A stretch of DNA of 64,000 nt, from positions 186,001 to 250,000 of the forward strand of contig NZ_WMEX01000002.1 in the NCBI RefSeq assembly GCF_009856365.1. Direction: 5' to 3'. The notes under the pieces are model-generated. The model was not told the origin of the DNA. It saw nothing but the letters and a program-made list of their open reading frames with translations, and did not search any database. The translations under genes and the position numbers were made by a program. Source of the DNA: Vreelandella halophila. Lineage in GTDB: Bacteria; Pseudomonadota; Gammaproteobacteria; Pseudomonadales; Oleiphilaceae. This document shows, piece by piece, positions 17,706 to 26,278 of this stretch (positions are counted from its first letter, which is position 1; each line of letters begins with the position of its first letter).

Positions 17706-18296
17706 TCAGGCCACCTCGAACAGGCTGTAGGCGACCTGGCCCGCCTGTTTGCGCCGGGCCAGAGTCCAGTCCGGCGGCACAGAGGGCTCGTGATCGCTTT
17801 CGTGTTCCACATAGACGCGGGCATTGTCCGCGAGCAGGCCGGAGGCTGCCAGGGCCTGACAGACCGGTTCGATCAGGCCGGCCCGGAAGGGCGGGTCCAT
17901 GAACACAATCCGGTAGGGCCTGGTTTGTTCCGGCGTCCTGAGCCAGTTCAGGACGTCCTGCCTGGTCACGGACCCTCCGCTTGCCTCGAGGGTGGTCAGG
18001 TTCTGATGGAGTGCACGGCTCAGGTCGGCGCTCTGCTCCACAAAGGTCACGCTCTCTGCCCCGCGTGACAGGGCCTCCAGCCCAAGGGCCCCGCTGCCGG
18101 CGAACAGGTCCAGGCAGTGGCTGCCCGGCATGACCGGCATGAGCCAGTTGAACAGGGTCTCGCGCACCCGGTCCGGCGTGGGGCGGACGCCGTCCACGGC
18201 AGGGAAGGTGAGTGTGCGGCGGCGCCAGTCACCGCCGATCAGGCGGACCTGGCCCTGGTCGTTACGCCGGCCCCGGCGCTGGTTGCGTGATGCCAT
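17706..18296 (-). CDS. rsmD: 16S rRNA (guanine-966 N2)-methyltransferase
   Basis: This 196-residue protein has the SAM-binding motif CLDLFAGSGALGLEAL near residue 60 and the catalytic DPPF motif (VFMDPPFRAG), with the N-terminal VRLIGGDWRRR and RPTPDRVRETLFNWL typical of RsmD. The enzyme methylates G966 of 16S rRNA in the assembled 30S particle. The frame remains open far upstream across ftsY, but the ATG at 18296 matches the family start. It is divergent from ftsY, an arrangement conserved in many gammaproteobacteria. Confidence 0.96.
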   Translation of the reverse strand: MASRNQRRGRRNDQGQVRLIGGDWRRRTLTFPAVDGVRPTPDRVRETLFNWLMPVMPGSHCLDLFAGSGALGLEALSRGAESVTFVEQSADLSRALHQNLTTLEASGGSVTRQDVLNWLRTPEQTRPYRIVFMDPPFRAGLIEPVCQALAASGLLADNARVYVEHESDHEPSVPPDWTLARRKQAGQVAYSLFEVA

Positions 18297-18420
18297 GCTG
18301 TGTTCGCTTTTTGGACGGCCCTGTTGCGGGCCGGTAGAATAACCCGCCTTGACCGCGCCCGACCAGTTTCCCCGATGGTCGGCCAATGGCACCGATGAAC
18401 CATGGGCAGGATTGAACGCC

Positions 18421-19578
18421 ATGAACGCAGAACTGATTTTCAACGCCCTCTTCGTGCTTCTTGTCGCCTGGTTTGTGGTGGACCTGGTGCGAAGCCGGCA
18501 GCAGATTCCGAGGCCGCCCAGGCCGCCTGAACGCCAGCAACGGGAGTCAGCGGCAGAAGCGCCGGCACAGGTTCCCGAGGCGGAAGCACCTTCAGAGCCG
18601 GCGCCTGCTGAGGCTGAACCGGCCCCGGCTCCCGAACCGGAACCCGAGGAGCCGGTCAGCTTCTTCCAGCGCATGCGCGAGGGCCTGGGCCGTACCCGTG
18701 GCCAGCTGGCGGACGGCCTGGCCGGCCTGTTTGCCAGCAACAAGAAGATCGACCGGGACCTGCTCGAGGAGATCGAGAACCTGCTGCTCACCGCCGACGT
18801 GGGGATGACGGCGACCACCGAGATCATCGACAGCCTCACGGAAAAGCTCGAACGCAGCGAACTCAGGGATTCGGACGCGCTCTTCCAGGCCCTGCGCGAG
18901 GAGCTGCACGGCATTCTGGAGCCCTGCACCACGCCCCTGGAACCGGAGACGGAGAACAAGCCCTTCGTGATCCTGATGGTCGGCGTGAATGGTGTGGGCA
19001 AGACCACCACCATCGGCAAGCTGGCACAGCGCTACCAGAGGGATGGCAAGAGTGTGATGCTGGCGGCCGGTGACACCTTCCGTGCCGCTGCCGTGGAGCA
19101 GCTCCAGGTCTGGGGTGAGCGTAATAACGTGCCGGTGGTGGCCCAGCACACCGGCTCCGACAGCGCCTCCGTCATCTATGACGCGCTGGAGTCCGCCCAG
19201 TCCAAGGGCACGGACGTGCTGATCGCCGATACCGCCGGCCGGCTCCAGAACAAGGACAACCTGATGAACGAGCTGGCCAAGGTCGTTCGGGTCATGAAGA
19301 AACTCGACCCCGAGGCACCGCACGAGATCATGCTGGTTCTGGATGCGGGCACCGGCCAGAACGCGCTCAGCCAGGCCCAGACGTTCCAGGAGGCTGTGGG
19401 CGTGAGCGGTGTGACCCTGACCAAGCTCGACGGCACCGCCAAGGGTGGCATCATCTTCGCCATTGCGCGTCAGTTGGGACTGCCGATACGCTACATCGGC
19501 GTGGGTGAGACGGCCGACGACCTGCGCCCCTTCGCCGCGGACGAGTTTGTGCAGGCGCTGTTCGACGGTCGGGAATGA
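18421..19578 (+). CDS. ftsY: Signal recognition particle receptor FtsY
   Basis: This 385-residue GTPase docks SRP-bound ribosomes at the membrane. The N-terminus NAELIFNALFVLLVAWFVVD looks like a membrane helix, followed by an acidic proline/glutamate-rich A region at about 30-80. The NG domain then shows GVNGVGKTTTIGKLA (G1), DTAGR (G3) and TKLDGTAKGG (G4). An upstream in-frame TTG at 18349 would add 24 residues but lacks support; ATG 18421 has GGGCAGG upstream. It is the first gene of ftsY-ftsE-ftsX, and rpoH follows. Confidence 0.95.
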   Translation: MNAELIFNALFVLLVAWFVVDLVRSRQQIPRPPRPPERQQRESAAEAPAQVPEAEAPSEPAPAEAEPAPAPEPEPEEPVSFFQRMREGLGRTRGQLADGLAGLFASNKKIDRDLLEEIENLLLTADVGMTATTEIIDSLTEKLERSELRDSDALFQALREELHGILEPCTTPLEPETENKPFVILMVGVNGVGKTTTIGKLAQRYQRDGKSVMLAAGDTFRAAAVEQLQVWGERNNVPVVAQHTGSDSASVIYDALESAQSKGTDVLIADTAGRLQNKDNLMNELAKVVRVMKKLDPEAPHEIMLVLDAGTGQNALSQAQTFQEAVGVSGVTLTKLDGTAKGGIIFAIARQLGLPIRYIGVGETADDLRPFAADEFVQALFDGRE

Positions 19579-19603
19579 TCCGGCTCCCGGAAGATGAGGC
19601 GCG

Positions 19604-20293
19604 ATGATTGAATTCCGCCAGGTAACCAAGCGCTATGAGCAGCAGTTCACGGCGCTGCGGGGTGTGAGCTTCGCGCTCGGGCGCGGGGAAATGGCGTTTC
19701 TCACCGGCCATTCCGGCGCCGGCAAGAGCACCCTGCTCAAGCTCATCATGTTGATGGAGCGCGCCACTGCTGGCCAGGTCCTGGTGGGTGGGCAGGCGCT
19801 GGAGAAGACCCCGCGCCGGCGCATTCCCTATATCCGCCGCCATATCGGGGTTGTCTTCCAGGATCACCAGCTGCTTTTTGACCGCACCGTCTTCGATAAC
19901 GTGGCCATGCCCCTGCAGGTGACGGGCGTGCCGCCCAACGAGATTGGCCGGCGTGTGCGGGCGGCGCTGGACAAGGTGGGCCTGCTGAAAAAGGAGCAGC
20001 TCAATCCCATCAGCCTTTCTGGCGGCGAGCAGCAGCGTGTGGGCATTGCCCGGGCGGTGGTGAACAAGCCGCCACTGCTGCTGGCTGACGAGCCGACGGG
20101 TAACCTGGATCCGGCCCTTTCTTCCGAGATCATGGACCTGTTCCGGGAGTTCAGTCGGGTGGGCGTCTGCGTGATGGTGGCGACCCATGATATCGGACTG
20201 ATTGAGACCATGGCTCAGCGCACGCTGGAGCTTTCCGGTGGTGAACTGGTTCAGGATGGTCTGCCGACGGCGCTGGAGACCCGGCATGGCTGA
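19604..20293 (+). CDS. ftsE: Cell-division ABC ATPase FtsE
   Basis: This 229-residue ATPase has Walker A GHSGAGKSTLLKL near residue 36, the signature LSGGEQQRVGIARA and Walker B LLLADEPTGNLDP. It pairs with FtsX to control periplasmic peptidoglycan amidases at the division septum. It lies 25 bases after ftsY and overlaps ftsX by 8 bases. Confidence 0.97.
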   Translation: MIEFRQVTKRYEQQFTALRGVSFALGRGEMAFLTGHSGAGKSTLLKLIMLMERATAGQVLVGGQALEKTPRRRIPYIRRHIGVVFQDHQLLFDRTVFDNVAMPLQVTGVPPNEIGRRVRAALDKVGLLKKEQLNPISLSGGEQQRVGIARAVVNKPPLLLADEPTGNLDPALSSEIMDLFREFSRVGVCVMVATHDIGLIETMAQRTLELSGGELVQDGLPTALETRHG

Positions 20294-21266
20294 AACACGC
20301 CAGCAGACCTCCCGTGGTGCCGCCAAAGCCCGCACGCCCTGGCGGGACCAGCTCCGCAGCTGGTTCAGCCACCACCGGCGCTCAGCGCGCGACAGTGCGG
20401 CCCGCCTGCGCAACGCACCGCTGTCCAGCCTGATGACAGGGCTTGTTATGGGGATTGCGCTGGCCCTGCCCACGGCCCTGTTCCTGATTATGGCCAGCAT
20501 CCAGCAGATTGGTGGCGGCTGGGAGCAGGCTGGCCGCCTGAGTGTCTATCTCACCCCGGACGCGGGCATAGAGCGGGCGGAGGCACTGGCCGACCGCTGG
20601 ATTGAGAACGCCGCGGTGGGTGATGTGACGGTCATCCCGCGGGATGAGGCCATGGAAACCATGCGCTCCAGCAAAGGACTCAGCGGCACGCTGGACTTTC
20701 TGGATGGAAATCCGTTGCCGCATACCCTGGTGCTGACGCCGGACCGTGCCTACCGGGAAGCCTCTGCTCTGGAAGACCTGGCGGAACGCCTGCGTCAGGC
20801 GGACGGAGTCGACGAGGTAAAGCTGGATCTGGCCTGGTTGCAGCGTCTCAACGCCATGGCGGAGGTGCTCGGCCGGGCCACCCAGGCGCTGGCGCTGCTG
20901 CTCGTGGTGGGCGTGGTTCTGGTCATTGCCAATACCGTCCGCCTGGCGATCGAGAGCCGTCGTCGCGAGATCATCGTGGCACGCCTGGTGGGAGGCACGG
21001 ACAGTTTCGTGCGCCGGCCTTTCCTCTACACCGGCCTCTGGTACGGCGCACTGGGGGGGCTGCTGGCGTGGTGGCTGGTGGAAGTGGCATTCTGGTGGCT
21101 GAGCGGTCCGGTTGGTCGCCTGGCGGAGCTCTACAACAGTGGGTTTGAACTCCAGAGGCCGGGCATCGATGAAGTGGTTCTTCTGCTCGGCTGCGCTGTT
21201 GTGCTGGGATGGCTCGGGGCCTGGTGGGCGGTGCACCGTCATCTCCGGGCCGTGGAACCGGAATGA
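20286..21266 (+). CDS. ftsX: Cell-division membrane protein FtsX
   Basis: This 326-residue protein has a basic cytoplasmic N-terminus, a first helix (LMTGLVMGIALALPTALFLI near residues 45-65) and a periplasmic domain of about 110 residues. Three further helices (ALALLLVVGVVLVIANTV, YGALGGLLAWWLVEVAFWWL, VVLLLGCAVVLGWLGAWW) complete the FtsX layout. It forms a complex with FtsE. The ATG at 20286 overlaps the ftsE stop, as is usual for the pair. Confidence 0.95.
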   Translation: MAETRQQTSRGAAKARTPWRDQLRSWFSHHRRSARDSAARLRNAPLSSLMTGLVMGIALALPTALFLIMASIQQIGGGWEQAGRLSVYLTPDAGIERAEALADRWIENAAVGDVTVIPRDEAMETMRSSKGLSGTLDFLDGNPLPHTLVLTPDRAYREASALEDLAERLRQADGVDEVKLDLAWLQRLNAMAEVLGRATQALALLLVVGVVLVIANTVRLAIESRRREIIVARLVGGTDSFVRRPFLYTGLWYGALGGLLAWWLVEVAFWWLSGPVGRLAELYNSGFELQRPGIDEVVLLLGCAVVLGWLGAWWAVHRHLRAVEPE

Positions 21267-21302
21267 TCCCCTGTCCGGGATACTCCGTATAGACATACGG
21301 GG

Positions 21303-21331
21303 CTTGAAAACGTATTAAATGATCATATATT
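21303..21331 (+). promoter_or_regulatory. Predicted rpoH promoter
   Basis: TTGAAA (21304-21309) and TATATT (21326-21331) are spaced 16 bases apart, a good sigma-70 match about 45 bases ahead of the rpoH start. The -35 reads CTTGAAA, which also equals the sigma-32 -35 element. A short dyad CCGTAT/ATACGG (21285-21290 and 21295-21300) abuts the -35 and may be an operator or the weak end of the ftsX transcript. Confidence 0.6.
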
Positions 21332-21377
21332 GGATTCAGACTCTTTGTCGGGAGACAATGAACAGAGGGGGAGCACC

Positions 21378-22232
21378 ATGGGTACAGAACTTCAGCTCAG
21401 TCACAATCTGGTGCCGGGTGCCAACCTGGAGAGCTACATCCAGACCGTCAGCCAGATTCCGGTCCTGAGCGTGGACGAGGAACAGAACCTGGCCCAGCGG
21501 TTTCAGGAGCACGGGGATATCGAAGCCGCACGGCAGATGGTTCTGTCGCATCTGCGGTTTGTGGTTCACATTGCACGCAGCTATTCCGGGTATGGCCTGG
21601 CCCAGGCGGACCTGATCCAGGAGGGCAACGTTGGCCTGATGAAGGCGGTCAAGCGCTTTGATCCGGGCTATGGCGTGCGCCTGGTTTCCTTTGCCGTGCA
21701 CTGGATCAAGGCCGAGATCCACGAGTTCATCCTGCGCAACTGGCGCATCGTGAAAGTGGCCACCACCAAAGCTCAGCGGAAGCTGTTCTTCAATCTGCGC
21801 AGCTCCAAGAAGCGTCTGGCTTGGCTCAACAACGATGAGACCGAGGCTGTGGCGAAGGATCTGGGCGTTGAACCGAAGGTTGTCCGTGAGATGGAAGGCC
21901 GTATGGCCTCCCACGATATGGCTTTTGATGCGCCGACGGATGACGACGACGAGACTGGCTGGCAGGCGCCCGTTCACTATCTGGACGACAAGCGCCAGGA
22001 CCCTGCCACTCAGCTGGAGCAGGCCGACTGGAGTCAGGACTCCAGTGAACGGCTCGGCCACGCTCTGTCGGCGCTGGACGAACGCAGTCAGGATATCCTG
22101 CGCCGGCGCTGGCTTGGTGAGAACAAGGCCACCCTGCATGAGCTGGCCGATGAGTATGGCGTTTCCGCCGAAAGGATCCGCCAGCTCGAGAAAAACGCCA
22201 TGAAGAAGATCCGCACCAGCATGGTGGCCTGA
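21378..22232 (+). CDS. rpoH: Heat-shock sigma factor sigma-32
   Basis: This 284-residue RNA polymerase sigma factor has region 2 ([19 protein letters not shown] and [16 protein letters not shown]) and the RpoH-specific box [14 protein letters not shown] just after it. Region 4 helix-turn-helix ([20 protein letters not shown]) lies near the C-terminus. It directs heat-shock genes, and the Hsp33/Hsp15 genes in this window are likely targets. I chose ATG 21378, preceded by GAGGGGGAG; the in-frame ATG at 21330 lies too close to the promoter. It is followed by a strong terminator. Confidence 0.97.
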   Translation: MGTELQLSHNLVPGANLESYIQTVSQIPVLSVDEEQNLAQRFQEHGDIEAARQMVLSHLRFVVHIARSYSGYGLAQADLIQEGNVGLMKAVKRFDPGYGVRLVSFAVHWIKAEIHEFILRNWRIVKVATTKAQRKLFFNLRSSKKRLAWLNNDETEAVAKDLGVEPKVVREMEGRMASHDMAFDAPTDDDDETGWQAPVHYLDDKRQDPATQLEQADWSQDSSERLGHALSALDERSQDILRRRWLGENKATLHELADEYGVSAERIRQLEKNAMKKIRTSMVA

Positions 22233-22261
22233 ACGCCGCCGTCAGTCGCGCATCTGTTGAG

Positions 22262-22289
22262 AAAGGCCGCTCCTCCGGGAGCGGCCTTT
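22262..22289 (+). terminator. Rho-independent terminator after rpoH
   Basis: AAAGGCCGCTCC (22262-22273) and its exact complement (22278-22289) enclose a 4-base loop, and the stem ends in TTTCTGTTT. It separates rpoH from the two-component genes. Confidence 0.9.
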
Positions 22290-22406
22290 CTGTTTGGGGC
22301 CTATCAGCCTTAAAACATGGTAACTTTGCCGGTAAGGTACCTCGCCCGTAACCTGCAGGCGATCTGTTAATGTTTTTCATAGCCTTTTGAAAAGGGGGAT
22401 TTCGGG

Positions 22407-23087
22407 GTGCGTGTACTGGTGATTGAAGACGATCAGGATGTGGCGGATTATCTGAACAAGGGGCTCCGTGAGAGCGACTATGTGGTCGACCATGCCACCG
22501 ACGGCAAGGAAGGCATGACCATGGCAGCGTCGGGGGACTACGACGTGATGATCATCGACCGGATGCTGCCGGGAATGGATGGCCTCAACATCATCAAGAC
22601 CATCCGTGCCACCGGCAACCAGACCCCGGTGCTGATCCTGAGCGCGCTGGGTGATGTGGACGCCCGGGTGGAAGGACTGCGCGGAGGCGGTGATGACTAC
22701 CTCACCAAGCCGTTCTCCTTCACTGAGCTGCTGGCTCGGCTGGATGTGCTCGCGCGGCGGGCCCGCAGCGGTGGCGAGACCGAAACGGTGCTGAAAGTGG
22801 CGGACCTGGAGATGGACCTGCTGGCCAGGACCGTCAAACGCAATGGCATGAACATCGACGTCCAGCCCCGCGAGTTCCGGCTGCTGGAATACCTGATGCG
22901 CCATGCCGATCAGGTGGTGACCCGCACCATGCTGCTGGAGAAGGTCTGGGACTACCACTTCGACCCGCAGACCAACGTCATTGATGTGCACATCAGCCGC
23001 CTGCGTTCCAAGATCGACAAAGGGTTCGAGAAACCGTTGCTGCAGACCATCCGTGGCGCCGGGTACATGCTTCGTGACGATACTTAG
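22407..23087 (+). CDS. OmpR-family response regulator
   Basis: This 226-residue regulator has a receiver domain with the acidic pair EDD at 7-9, phospho-acceptor D51 (MIIDRMLPGMDG) and the lysine of LTKPFSF near 101. It is followed by a winged-helix DNA-binding domain (QPREFRLLEYLMRHADQVVT, then VIDVHISRLRSKID). The start is GTG at 22407. It overlaps the sensor kinase gene by 14 bases. The closest-looking families are regulators of envelope stress or metals, but the signal and targets are not visible. Confidence 0.93.
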   Translation: MRVLVIEDDQDVADYLNKGLRESDYVVDHATDGKEGMTMAASGDYDVMIIDRMLPGMDGLNIIKTIRATGNQTPVLILSALGDVDARVEGLRGGGDDYLTKPFSFTELLARLDVLARRARSGGETETVLKVADLEMDLLARTVKRNGMNIDVQPREFRLLEYLMRHADQVVTRTMLLEKVWDYHFDPQTNVIDVHISRLRSKIDKGFEKPLLQTIRGAGYMLRDDT

Positions 23088-24492
23088 CCAGCTCCGAACC
23101 TCCACGTTCCAGGTCGCGATGCTCTACATGGTGGTGTTCGCCACCTCCGTGTTCATACTGCTGGCGTTCATCTACTGGCGCACTGCCGGGTTCATGATGG
23201 AGCAGACCGACCAGACCATTGAGGCGGAAATCGCCGGTCTGGCGGAGCAGTACCGGTCACGGGGCATCAATGGCCTGATGAACGTGGTACGGGAACGGGT
23301 GGCACGCGATCCGGACGGCCAGTCCCTGTACCTTTTTGCCACCGAGGACTATCTCAAGCTTGCCGGCAACCTGCCCAAGTGGCCGGAGAGCGCACGCACG
23401 GACAACGGCTGGATCGACTTCACCCTGGATGAGTCCATGGGCTATGAGGATGAAGAGCGACGGGCCAGGGCGCGGGTGTTCGAGGTCCAGGGCGGACTGC
23501 GCCTGCTCGTGGGGCAGGACATCAGCGAACTCACCCGTGTTAAAAGCCTGATCGAGACGGCCATGAACTGGGGGATGGGGATTTCCCTGGGTCTGGCGCT
23601 GATCGGCGGTTTCCTCATGAGCCGGAGCACCACGCGGCGGATCGAGGTGATCAACCAGACCGCCTACCGGATCATGCACGGCGATCTTTCCCAGCGTGTG
23701 CCCACGCGCGGGACTCAGGACGACTTTGACCAGCTGGCGGACAATCTCAACCAGATGCTCGACCGCATCGAGTACCTGATGGAAGGCATCCGGCATGTAT
23801 CAGACAGCATTGCCCACGACCTGCGGACACCACTGACCCGGCTCCGGAGTCAGCTCGAGAATACCCTGATCAATCTCAAGGACCCCGATGTCCAGGACCA
23901 GGTGGGCGAGGCCGTGGCCGAAGCGGACCAGCTGCTCGGGACCTTCAACGCCCTGCTGCGCATTGCGCGGCTGGAGACCGGTGGCAAGACGCTGCAGAGC
24001 GAGCCGCTGGAGCTGGGCACACTGGTAACGGATGCGGTTGAACTCTACGAGGCACTGGCCGAGGAGAAAGACCAGGTTCTTGACTATGAGGTCGGGGAGG
24101 AGGTGTCGCTGCTTGGCGACCGGGACCTTCTGTTCCAGGCGGTCAGCAACCTGATCGACAACGCCATCAAGTACACCGACGAAGGGGGGCGTATCGGGGT
24201 GGCGGTGCGGCGTGAAGGCGGTCAGGCGGTCCTGGAGGTGGCGGATAGCGGCGATGGCGTGCCGGACCACGAAAAGGAGAACATCTTTGGTCGCTTCTAC
24301 CGGGTGGGCAAGAGCCGGTCACAGCCCGGTAACGGACTCGGGCTCAGTCTGGTGAGTGCCGTGGTGGAGCTGCACGAGGGCCATATTGGCCTGTCGGATG
24401 CCGAGCCCGGTGCCGAAAGGCCGGGGCTCAAGGTCACGCTCTATCTCCCGGCTCAGCCACCGTCCGGGGACAGTGGCGAACGGGAGCAGTAA
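23074..24492 (+). CDS. Membrane sensor histidine kinase
   Basis: This 472-residue protein starts at GTG 23074 inside the regulator gene. Two helices (about 12-34 and 164-184) frame a periplasmic sensor of about 130 residues. They are followed by HAMP, the H-box SIAHDLRTPLTRL with phospho-histidine near 248, the N-box NLIDNAIKYTDEGG near 358, and the G-boxes (ADSGDGVPD, GNGLGLSLV). It should phosphorylate the regulator encoded just upstream. The sensor domain has no recognisable fold. Confidence 0.93.
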   Translation: MTILSQLRTSTFQVAMLYMVVFATSVFILLAFIYWRTAGFMMEQTDQTIEAEIAGLAEQYRSRGINGLMNVVRERVARDPDGQSLYLFATEDYLKLAGNLPKWPESARTDNGWIDFTLDESMGYEDEERRARARVFEVQGGLRLLVGQDISELTRVKSLIETAMNWGMGISLGLALIGGFLMSRSTTRRIEVINQTAYRIMHGDLSQRVPTRGTQDDFDQLADNLNQMLDRIEYLMEGIRHVSDSIAHDLRTPLTRLRSQLENTLINLKDPDVQDQVGEAVAEADQLLGTFNALLRIARLETGGKTLQSEPLELGTLVTDAVELYEALAEEKDQVLDYEVGEEVSLLGDRDLLFQAVSNLIDNAIKYTDEGGRIGVAVRREGGQAVLEVADSGDGVPDHEKENIFGRFYRVGKSRSQPGNGLGLSLVSAVVELHEGHIGLSDAEPGAERPGLKVTLYLPAQPPSGDSGEREQ

Positions 24493-24508
24493 CAGGGGCT
24501 TGACGGGG

Positions 24509-24784
24509 TCAGGCGCTCTTGCCACTGATCAGGCCGCGGACTGTTTCGGTCGCGGCGCGAGCCGGGCGGAACGCCAGTTCGGCCGCATTCTCGGCGATCG
24601 CCCGGTAGCGTGCCGTGCGGGCGTTCAGGCTGTCCATTTCCCCCTCGAACCGGTTCTTTTCAGCCATCATCAGGGCCGCCAGGGTATGACGGTTGACCCG
24701 GTTGGTGATGCCGAAGTTTTCGAGTTCATAGCCGACACGATCAAGGCCGTTCAGCGCCACTGCTGTCAGTTTCTTGGTATCCAT
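24509..24784 (-). CDS. Small helical protein of unknown function
   Basis: This 91-residue protein has no signal peptide or membrane segment. It looks entirely helical, with long charged amphipathic stretches (LAALMMAEKNRFEGEMDS, then AENAAELAFRPARAATETV). That layout recalls small phasin-like or surface-active proteins, but I do not recognise the family. ATG 24784 has AGAGG 8 bases ahead; a GTG three codons earlier is too close to that site. It is convergent with the kinase gene and divergent from greB. Confidence 0.55.
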   Translation of the reverse strand: MDTKKLTAVALNGLDRVGYELENFGITNRVNRHTLAALMMAEKNRFEGEMDSLNARTARYRAIAENAAELAFRPARAATETVRGLISGKSA

Positions 24785-24897
24785 GGGAATCACCTCTGAT
24801 TGGGTTCCTGCTTCAGTCTGGCGGAAGACTACTGCGAATGATTAGAGTGCACAACCTAACAACCGCCATTATGGACCAGTAATCCACGGGAGGAGTC

Positions 24898-25398
24898 ATG
24901 GGGCGTTACCGGCCACCGCGCGAACGCGGTTCCCTTTACATCACACCCGAGGGCGAAAGGGCCCTGCGAGAGGAGCTGCGCTATCTCTGGAAAGAGAAAC
25001 GCCCGGCGGTGACTCAGGCCGTCAAGGAGGCGGCCGCTCAGGGGGACCGTTCCGAGAATGCCGAGTACATCTACGGCAAAAAGCAGCTGCGCGAAATCGA
25101 CAGCCGGGTGCGCTTTCTCAGCAAACGCCTGGACGAGCTGACGGTGGTGCGGGAGTCTCCCCATGACACCAGCCGTGTCTTCTTCGGTGCCTGGGTCACG
25201 CTGGAGGACGACGAAACGGGCGAGGAGGTACGCTACCGTCTGGTCGGGCCTGATGAGTTCGATGTGAGCCAGGGGCTGCTGAGCGTGGATGCGCCCTTTG
25301 CCAGGGCCATGTTGCGGAAACGCCTGGATGACGAAGTAGTGCAGAACACCAGCGACGGCGAACGGCTGTGGATCATCACGGCGATTGATTATCCCTGA
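24898..25398 (+). CDS. greB: Transcription elongation factor GreB
   Basis: This 166-residue protein has the GreA/GreB layout: an N-terminal coiled-coil with the tip acidic residues in QGDRSENAEYIYGKKQLRE, and a C-terminal FKBP-like domain (YRLVGPDEFD). It rescues backtracked RNA polymerase by stimulating transcript cleavage. The basic N-terminus (GRYRPPRERG) and the YIYGKK motif favour GreB over GreA. A GGGAGGAG site precedes the ATG. Confidence 0.96.
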   Translation: MGRYRPPRERGSLYITPEGERALREELRYLWKEKRPAVTQAVKEAAAQGDRSENAEYIYGKKQLREIDSRVRFLSKRLDELTVVRESPHDTSRVFFGAWVTLEDDETGEEVRYRLVGPDEFDVSQGLLSVDAPFARAMLRKRLDDEVVQNTSDGERLWIITAIDYP

Positions 25399-25486
25399 AT
25401 GCCGGGAATGCGAGCGTGTTGGCGATTTTCTGACCGCAGGCGCGGTATCATGGGGCTCTGAATCCGCTGGATAGGGAGCATCCGGT

Positions 25487-25927
25487 ATGCCGGCCCAACA
25501 CCGCAGTCACGTTTACTGGCTCAGCGGCCTCATGATGGCGTTTACAGGTGCGCTTTGGGCACAGGAGGCTGCCGAGGATGGTGAAAGCACCCTGGCTACC
25601 CCGCGTGAGCGCTCGACTCCTGAAAGCATCCAGTTCACACCGGTGGGCGAGGAACAGCTGGGGGACACCACCATCCGGGGTGCCTTGGGGCCGCCCTCCG
25701 CTGGCCTGGTAGGCCCGGATACGGAGGTCCTGGTGGAGCCTGTGTACCTGAGTGATGATCTGCGCCGGGCCCTGAATCTGGAGCGGAGCCAGCTGGAACG
25801 CCAGTGGGAGCAGTTGATCGGGCCCATCATGGACAGACCCGCAACGCCGCCGCAGGTCCAGTACCCCGGATTCCAGAACCGTACCTACGATCCCGGTTCC
25901 ACCACCAGCACACAGGTGCGGGAGTAA
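25487..25927 (+). CDS. Exported protein of unknown function
   Basis: This 146-residue protein has a signal peptide (YWLSGLMMAFTGALWAQ) followed by an acidic, proline-rich mature part with no cysteine. The mature part is low in predicted secondary structure except for a helix near 85-110 (LSDDLRRALNLERSQLERQ). I do not recognise the family. It stands between greB and the acyl-CoA-binding protein gene on the same strand, with a clear GGGAGCATCC upstream. Confidence 0.6.
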   Translation: MPAQHRSHVYWLSGLMMAFTGALWAQEAAEDGESTLATPRERSTPESIQFTPVGEEQLGDTTIRGALGPPSAGLVGPDTEVLVEPVYLSDDLRRALNLERSQLERQWEQLIGPIMDRPATPPQVQYPGFQNRTYDPGSTTSTQVRE

Positions 25928-25995
25928 CGGCCAGTGTCATTCATGGGTTTTTCTGGTAGTTTCCGGGAAAACGACCGATAACAAAGAGGTAGCGC

Positions 25996-26268
25996 ATGAG
26001 TGACCTGAAACAGCAGTTCGACGAAGCCGTCAACTACGTTCAGACCGCGGAGGGGGACTTCAAACCCTCCAATGACCTCAAGCTCCAGTTCTATGCACTG
26101 TACAAGCAGGCCACCGAAGGCGATGTGAAGGGCAAGAAACCCGGCATGCTGGATCAGGTGGGCCGGGCCAAGTACAGCGCCTGGGAAAAGCTCAAGGGCA
26201 CCGGCTCCGAGGATGCCATGCAGCAGTACGTGGATCTGCTGGAAAGTATGAAGCAGAAACACGGCTGA
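25996..26268 (+). CDS. Acyl-CoA-binding protein
   Basis: This 90-residue four-helix protein has the family pattern QQFDEAVNYVQ, LKLQFYALYKQATEGDV, KPGMLDQVGRAKYSAWEKL and a helical end. The family binds medium- and long-chain acyl-CoA and buffers its cytosolic pool. Bacterial copies are less common than eukaryotic ones but are well known. It is convergent with the kinase gene with a 10-base gap, and an AAAGAGGTAGC site precedes the ATG. Confidence 0.95.
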   Translation: MSDLKQQFDEAVNYVQTAEGDFKPSNDLKLQFYALYKQATEGDVKGKKPGMLDQVGRAKYSAWEKLKGTGSEDAMQQYVDLLESMKQKHG

Positions 26269-26278
26269 GGCGCGGGAT

